Origin: Nitrospiraceae bacterium
Lineage (GTDB): Bacteria > Nitrospirota > Thermodesulfovibrionia > Thermodesulfovibrionales > Dissulfurispiraceae
Direction: 5' to 3'
Assembly (NCBI GenBank): GCA_003170655.1
Contig: PMYY01000247.1
Coordinates: 250-9,814, forward strand
Length of the DNA stretch: 9,565 bases
A program made the position numbers and the translations under genes. Below, in pieces: positions 6,844 through 9,565 of this stretch. Position 1 is the first letter of the stretch. Every line of letters begins with the position of its first letter. The notes under the pieces are model-generated. The model saw nothing but the letters and a program-made list of their open reading frames with translations. It ran no database searches and was not told the DNA's origin.

Positions 6844-8112
6844 CTATCGTCCATTTTCAGGCTCAGGGAAAATTAATGTTTCTCCGATCCGGATCTTACC
6901 ATTTTCCCCAATCCTTTTATTCTGCTGTTTTACTTGTGCGATTAGCTCTTTATTAATTGTCCCATAGATCTCTTGAATTAAATTGTAGAGAGTGTCTTCC
7001 TTTTTTACGACTATCTTAACAGGGAAAACCCTTTTTGCAGCAGTTGACGTATTTTCCTCACTCTTGGACGTTTCCTTTTCAACTGGCGGGGGAACTTCTA
7101 TTTTATTTTGGGACGCCTTAAATGGCTCTGTAACAACGACAGTTTCGTCCTCGGTTATCTTTGGCTCGGAGCGCCACGAAGCAAACATTTCGCGAGCTCC
7201 CGATAACACCTGATCTTCATACTGGTATATGACAACAACGACGCTTATTACCACCACTAAGGATAGCGGGACAAGCAGCCTTTTGAAGAGATTACTTTTC
7301 TTTTGTCTTCCTTCAAAATCGGCAATCACTTCCTTTGCGGTGCGTACACTAATCTGTTTTTCCTGGTAATCGAATCCAGAGACAAGGGTATTTCCGCAGA
7401 GGATATTGAGTATTCTAGGGATACCCCGGGCATGCTTTATAATGTGCCTGAGAGCTGATTTTGTGAATATGGTGAGGTCCTGTTGGCCTGCCTTTGATAG
7501 TCGATGTCGAATGTATGCCAAGCTCTCTATACTTGAAAACGGTGTTATATGGACACGCATGACAATACGGTGATCGAGCTGCTTTAATTCATTCAGCTTA
7601 AGTTTCTCTGCTAATTCTGGCTGGCCTACAAGCACTATCTGAATGAGCTTGTCTTTAGGTCTCTCAAGATTGGAGAGCATACGGAGATTTTCCAGTGTTT
7701 CTATAGGCAAATTCTGGGCTTCATCTATTAGAAGTACAACCGAATGGCCCTGTTTGTATTCATAGATCAAGAACAGGTGCAGGTCATGCACCATTTCAGG
7801 TAAATCATCCGCATTTGGGATGATTCCAAGTTCCCTGTAAATAGACTTGAGGAGTCCTATGAACGAGACATCCGGATTGGATATGTATATTAATTTCAAT
7901 GCTTGTTTATCGGCTTGCTGCACAAAGGACCGGATAATAGTCGTCTTGCCCAGACCTGCCTCACCGATTATTGCGATGAACCCCGTCCGCTGCTCGATTC
8001 CATCACTTATTAGTGACAAAGCCTCCCTGTGCATAGTACTCAAAAACAAGAATTCCGGGTTTGGAGTAATTTGGAAAGGCTCTTTTTCCAGATTATAGAA
8101 ATTTAAGTGCAT
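6844..8112 (-). CDS. ExeA/GspA-like AAA ATPase, membrane-anchored, with LysM-like C-terminus
   Basis: This is an AAA ATPase of the type found in general-secretion (ExeA) and exopolysaccharide/exosortase loci; 422 residues. The start FYNLEKEPFQITPNPEFLF is the family hallmark. Walker A is GEAGLGKTT (50-58), Walker B VVLLIDEAQN (125-134), and RIVMRVHITPFS and RGIPRILNILC follow. A single membrane segment lies at about 280-297 (LVPLSLVVVISVVVVIYQY). A charged linker of about 65 residues leads to a LysM-like domain (about 366-416, VVKKEDTLYNLIQEIYGT then IRIGETLIFPE), which would sit in the periplasm and bind peptidoglycan. A Shine-Dalgarno AGGGG lies at 8122-8126. The gene is AT-richer than glgP and nagZ (about 40% GC in sampled lines). 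Its neighbours inside the insert are decayed Wzz and membrane-protein fragments, so it looks like the one intact survivor of a surface-polysaccharide locus. It may still be expressed, since the frame is intact. Confidence 0.9.
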   Translation of the reverse strand: MHLNFYNLEKEPFQITPNPEFLFLSTMHREALSLISDGIEQRTGFIAIIGEAGLGKTTIIRSFVQQADKQALKLIYISNPDVSFIGLLKSIYRELGIIPNADDLPEMVHDLHLFLIYEYKQGHSVVLLIDEAQNLPIETLENLRMLSNLERPKDKLIQIVLVGQPELAEKLKLNELKQLDHRIVMRVHITPFSSIESLAYIRHRLSKAGQQDLTIFTKSALRHIIKHARGIPRILNILCGNTLVSGFDYQEKQISVRTAKEVIADFEGRQKKSNLFKRLLVPLSLVVVISVVVVIYQYEDQVLSGAREMFASWRSEPKITEDETVVVTEPFKASQNKIEVPPPVEKETSKSEENTSTAAKRVFPVKIVVKKEDTLYNLIQEIYGTINKELIAQVKQQNKRIGENGKIRIGETLIFPEPENGR

Positions 8113-8113
8113 T

Positions 8114-8424
8114 TTATTCAGCCCCTGAGTAACATCTTAAGAGTTGACTAGTTTCCATACAAATGTCGTAGAACTTCACGGCTAAGTCATTTCTCTGGTC
8201 TTTCGGGGTGGGAATTGAATGAATTGACTGGAAGTACGATAATAGAAACAGGCAAGGCCAAGATCCGGGGCCGCTCCAAGCAGGGTTCCCAAGATAATAT
8301 TCAGCCTCTTCTTTGGCTTTGCCAAGAGTACAGTAGAGATAGCTGGCTGAATAACGCTGACATTAGCTATCTCCCGCAGGTTCATATAGTCCCAAATACG
8401 CGCCTCATTGAATTTTGAACCCAT
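8114..8424 (-). pseudogene. C-terminal remnant of a Wzz-type polysaccharide chain-length determinant
   Basis: From 8424 the minus strand reads KFNEARIWDYMNLREIANVS, then VIQPA and AKPKKRLNIILGTLLG, the usual end of GumC/Wzz co-polymerases just before the last membrane helix. After LGLA (near 8250) the frame turns to nonsense, while another frame continues FLLSYFQSIHSIPTPKD as expected for the sequence after that helix and runs to a stop at 8114-8116. There is a stop directly upstream of the first Met, so the periplasmic part is missing. It is thus truncated at the 5' side and frameshifted. Such genes normally neighbour ATPases like the one downstream. The domain match is by eye, and no function is expected. 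Confidence 0.6.
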
Positions 8425-8575
8425 TCAGTATCTGATAATCACGATTATAAGGCATGAGTGTTGAGAATTGAAATAAATATATATGTTTGTAGTGTGTTTG
8501 GAGTAATTATTAATAGACGTATCATTCTGATATATATGGACTAATACTGATGCTTCTTCGTAAGATAAGTTGCGG
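8425..8575. other. AT-rich non-coding stretch inside the right end of the insert
   Basis: I see no supported gene or RNA here. The sequence is rich in A and T with several ATAT runs and separates the Wzz remnant from the right direct repeat. Confidence 0.5.
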
Positions 8576-8607
8576 ATATCATAACTCATTGTCCAACCGA
8601 ATATGAA
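8576..8607. repeat. Right copy of the 32-base direct repeat
   Basis: It is the same-orientation partner of 6319-6350 (30 of 32 bases, mismatches at 8597 and 8601). It ends 17 bases before the nagZ start. It contains TTGTCC at 8589-8594, with GATACA 16 bases further on, a weak promoter-like pair for nagZ. Confidence 0.85.
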
Positions 8608-8624
8608 TCTGATACACTCTCCGC

Positions 8625-9565
8625 ATGACGAAGAAGAGCATCGGGAAGCCTGGCACCTCTCGCCAAAAGGCTTATCAGGTCATAATCAGCAGGCTCGATG
8701 GTTTGCGGACCAGCGAGTTGTCATATCGCGAAAAACAATTCGAGCTGGTCGACAAAGGTATAGGCGGGTTCATTCTCTTCGGCGGGATCCGGGCCGAACT
8801 AAAGAGTTTTATCTCTGAACTACAAGCCCGTTCCCGCATCCCGTTGTTGATTGCCTCTGATATTGAACGCGGCGTTGGGCAGCAGATCGAAGGGCTGACC
8901 TCATTCCCTTCCCAAATGGCATTTGCTGCAGGGTTTGATCTATCACAAAAGACGGACACGGAGCTCCTGGTTCAAGCAATCCGGGCAATAGCCGGCGAGG
9001 CTGCTGATATGGGCATCAACATGCCCCTCATCCCTGTCCTGGATGTAAACAAAAATCCTGACAATCCGATCATCTGCACACGAGCATTCTCGGATGATCC
9101 TGCTATGGTCTCACGATTCGGCTCCATTTATATTAAAACCCTCGAAGAGGCCTACCTAATCAGCTGCGCCAAGCACTTTCCGGGACACGGAGATACCTCG
9201 ACAGACTCACATATCTCGCTGCCCGAAATTCGAAAGACGAGAGATGCTCTTTTCGATTCCGACATAGCACCTTTCAAAAACGCTATTGAAGCGGGCGTCG
9301 GCAGTATCATGATGGGCCATCTAAGTGTACCGGCTTTCGATGAGAGACCTGCGAGTCTTTCACACAGGATAACAACCACCTTACTGAAAGAAGGGCTTGG
9401 GTTCACGGGACTGGTCCTTACCGATGCACTGAACATGCACGCCCTCAGGGAGTTTGGCGATGCAGGCCTTGAATGCCTGAAAGCGGGGGCAGATATACTG
9501 CTGCATCCTGACGATCCCGATGCCACGGCGTCAGCGTTGCTTTCGGCCATGCAAGAAAAAAGGCG
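8625..9565 (+). CDS. nagZ: Beta-N-acetylhexosaminidase, glycoside hydrolase family 3 (partial, 3' end outside window)
   Basis: NagZ removes N-acetylglucosamine from muropeptides during peptidoglycan recycling. In all, 313 codons are visible. The GH3 signatures are GIGGFILFGG (45-54), IASDIERGVGQQIEG (76-90), KHFPGHGDTSTDSH (183-196), in which Asp194 and His196 match the known NagZ acid/base dyad, and VLTDALNM (264-271) with the nucleophile Asp267. The N-terminus has about 14 extra basic residues (MTKKSIGKPGTSRQ) before AYQVIISRLDGL. An in-frame TGA at 8610 limits the start to ATG 8625, which has no visible Shine-Dalgarno. The weak promoter-like pair in the upstream repeat would put the mRNA start almost at the ATG, so leaderless translation is possible. 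The gene diverges from glgP across the inserted segment and is about 50% GC, like the rest of the core genes. Confidence 0.95.
   Translation, partial: MTKKSIGKPGTSRQKAYQVIISRLDGLRTSELSYREKQFELVDKGIGGFILFGGIRAELKSFISELQARSRIPLLIASDIERGVGQQIEGLTSFPSQMAFAAGFDLSQKTDTELLVQAIRAIAGEAADMGINMPLIPVLDVNKNPDNPIICTRAFSDDPAMVSRFGSIYIKTLEEAYLISCAKHFPGHGDTSTDSHISLPEIRKTRDALFDSDIAPFKNAIEAGVGSIMMGHLSVPAFDERPASLSHRITTTLLKEGLGFTGLVLTDALNMHALREFGDAGLECLKAGADILLHPDDPDATASALLSAMQEKR

Noticed and set aside
6768..6854. Minus-strand 28-codon frame overlapping the ATPase stop (starts MDDSLEEPRDGAYAA)
   Set aside because: The ATG overlaps the upstream TAG in a way typical of operons, but there is no ribosome site, no recognisable family, and it sits among decayed sequence.
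6568..6876. Plus-strand 102-residue open frame
   Set aside because: It has no ribosome site or domain, crosses the IS-like hairpin, and its 3' part lies opposite the end of the ATPase gene.
1..9565. CRISPR arrays, tRNA or rRNA genes
   Set aside because: No regularly spaced repeats, tRNA cloverleaf with a CCA-type end, or rRNA-like conserved segment was seen on either strand.

Overview
The window looks like a chromosomal segment of a Gram-negative, probably anaerobic bacterium of the Desulfobacterota/Nitrospirota type. The clues are an IspE (MEP-pathway) gene directly behind a large secreted TPR protein, a GH3 peptidoglycan-recycling hexosaminidase, an ExeA-like secretion/exopolysaccharide ATPase, and a radical SAM peptide-maturase system. 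The taxonomic placement is inference. Sampled lines of the main genes are about 48-55% GC; sampled lines inside the ATPase gene are about 40%.

Layout, left to right. 1-704 (-): ispE, with its 3' end outside the window. 739-2460 (-): an exported protein of about 15 TPR units, 34 bases upstream of ispE and probably co-transcribed with it. 2495-2522 (-): a rho-independent terminator. 2556-2618 (-): a 20-residue, lysine- and cysteine-rich peptide gene with a perfect AGGAGG ribosome binding site, too short for ordinary gene callers. 2678-3859 (-): a radical SAM/SPASM enzyme with a PqqD-like N-terminal region. 3863-6298 (-): glycogen phosphorylase. 6319-8607: an insert of about 2.2 kb bounded by two near-identical 32-base direct repeats. 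It holds an intact ExeA-like AAA ATPase with a LysM-like tail (6844-8112, -), a decayed C-terminus of a Wzz-type chain-length determinant, a frameshifted membrane-protein tail, and an IS200/IS605-like hairpin. 8625-9565 (+): nagZ, cut by the right edge.

The most interesting system is the unit glycogen phosphorylase - radical SAM/SPASM maturase - 20-aa Cys peptide - terminator, all transcribed leftward. The maturase starts 3 bases after the phosphorylase stop. The peptide (MIIKKVKKKGSMTCKCKGSC) has the build of a minimal RiPP precursor: a basic leader followed by a C-terminal CxCxxxC core. I infer that it is the maturase's substrate; the modification and biological role are unknown.

The second notable point is the history of the glgP-nagZ interval. 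The direct repeats lie just outside the two divergent genes. Removing the material between them leaves a compact intergenic region, so the cell-surface polysaccharide debris and the ATPase probably arrived as an insertion or rearrangement and have since partly decayed.
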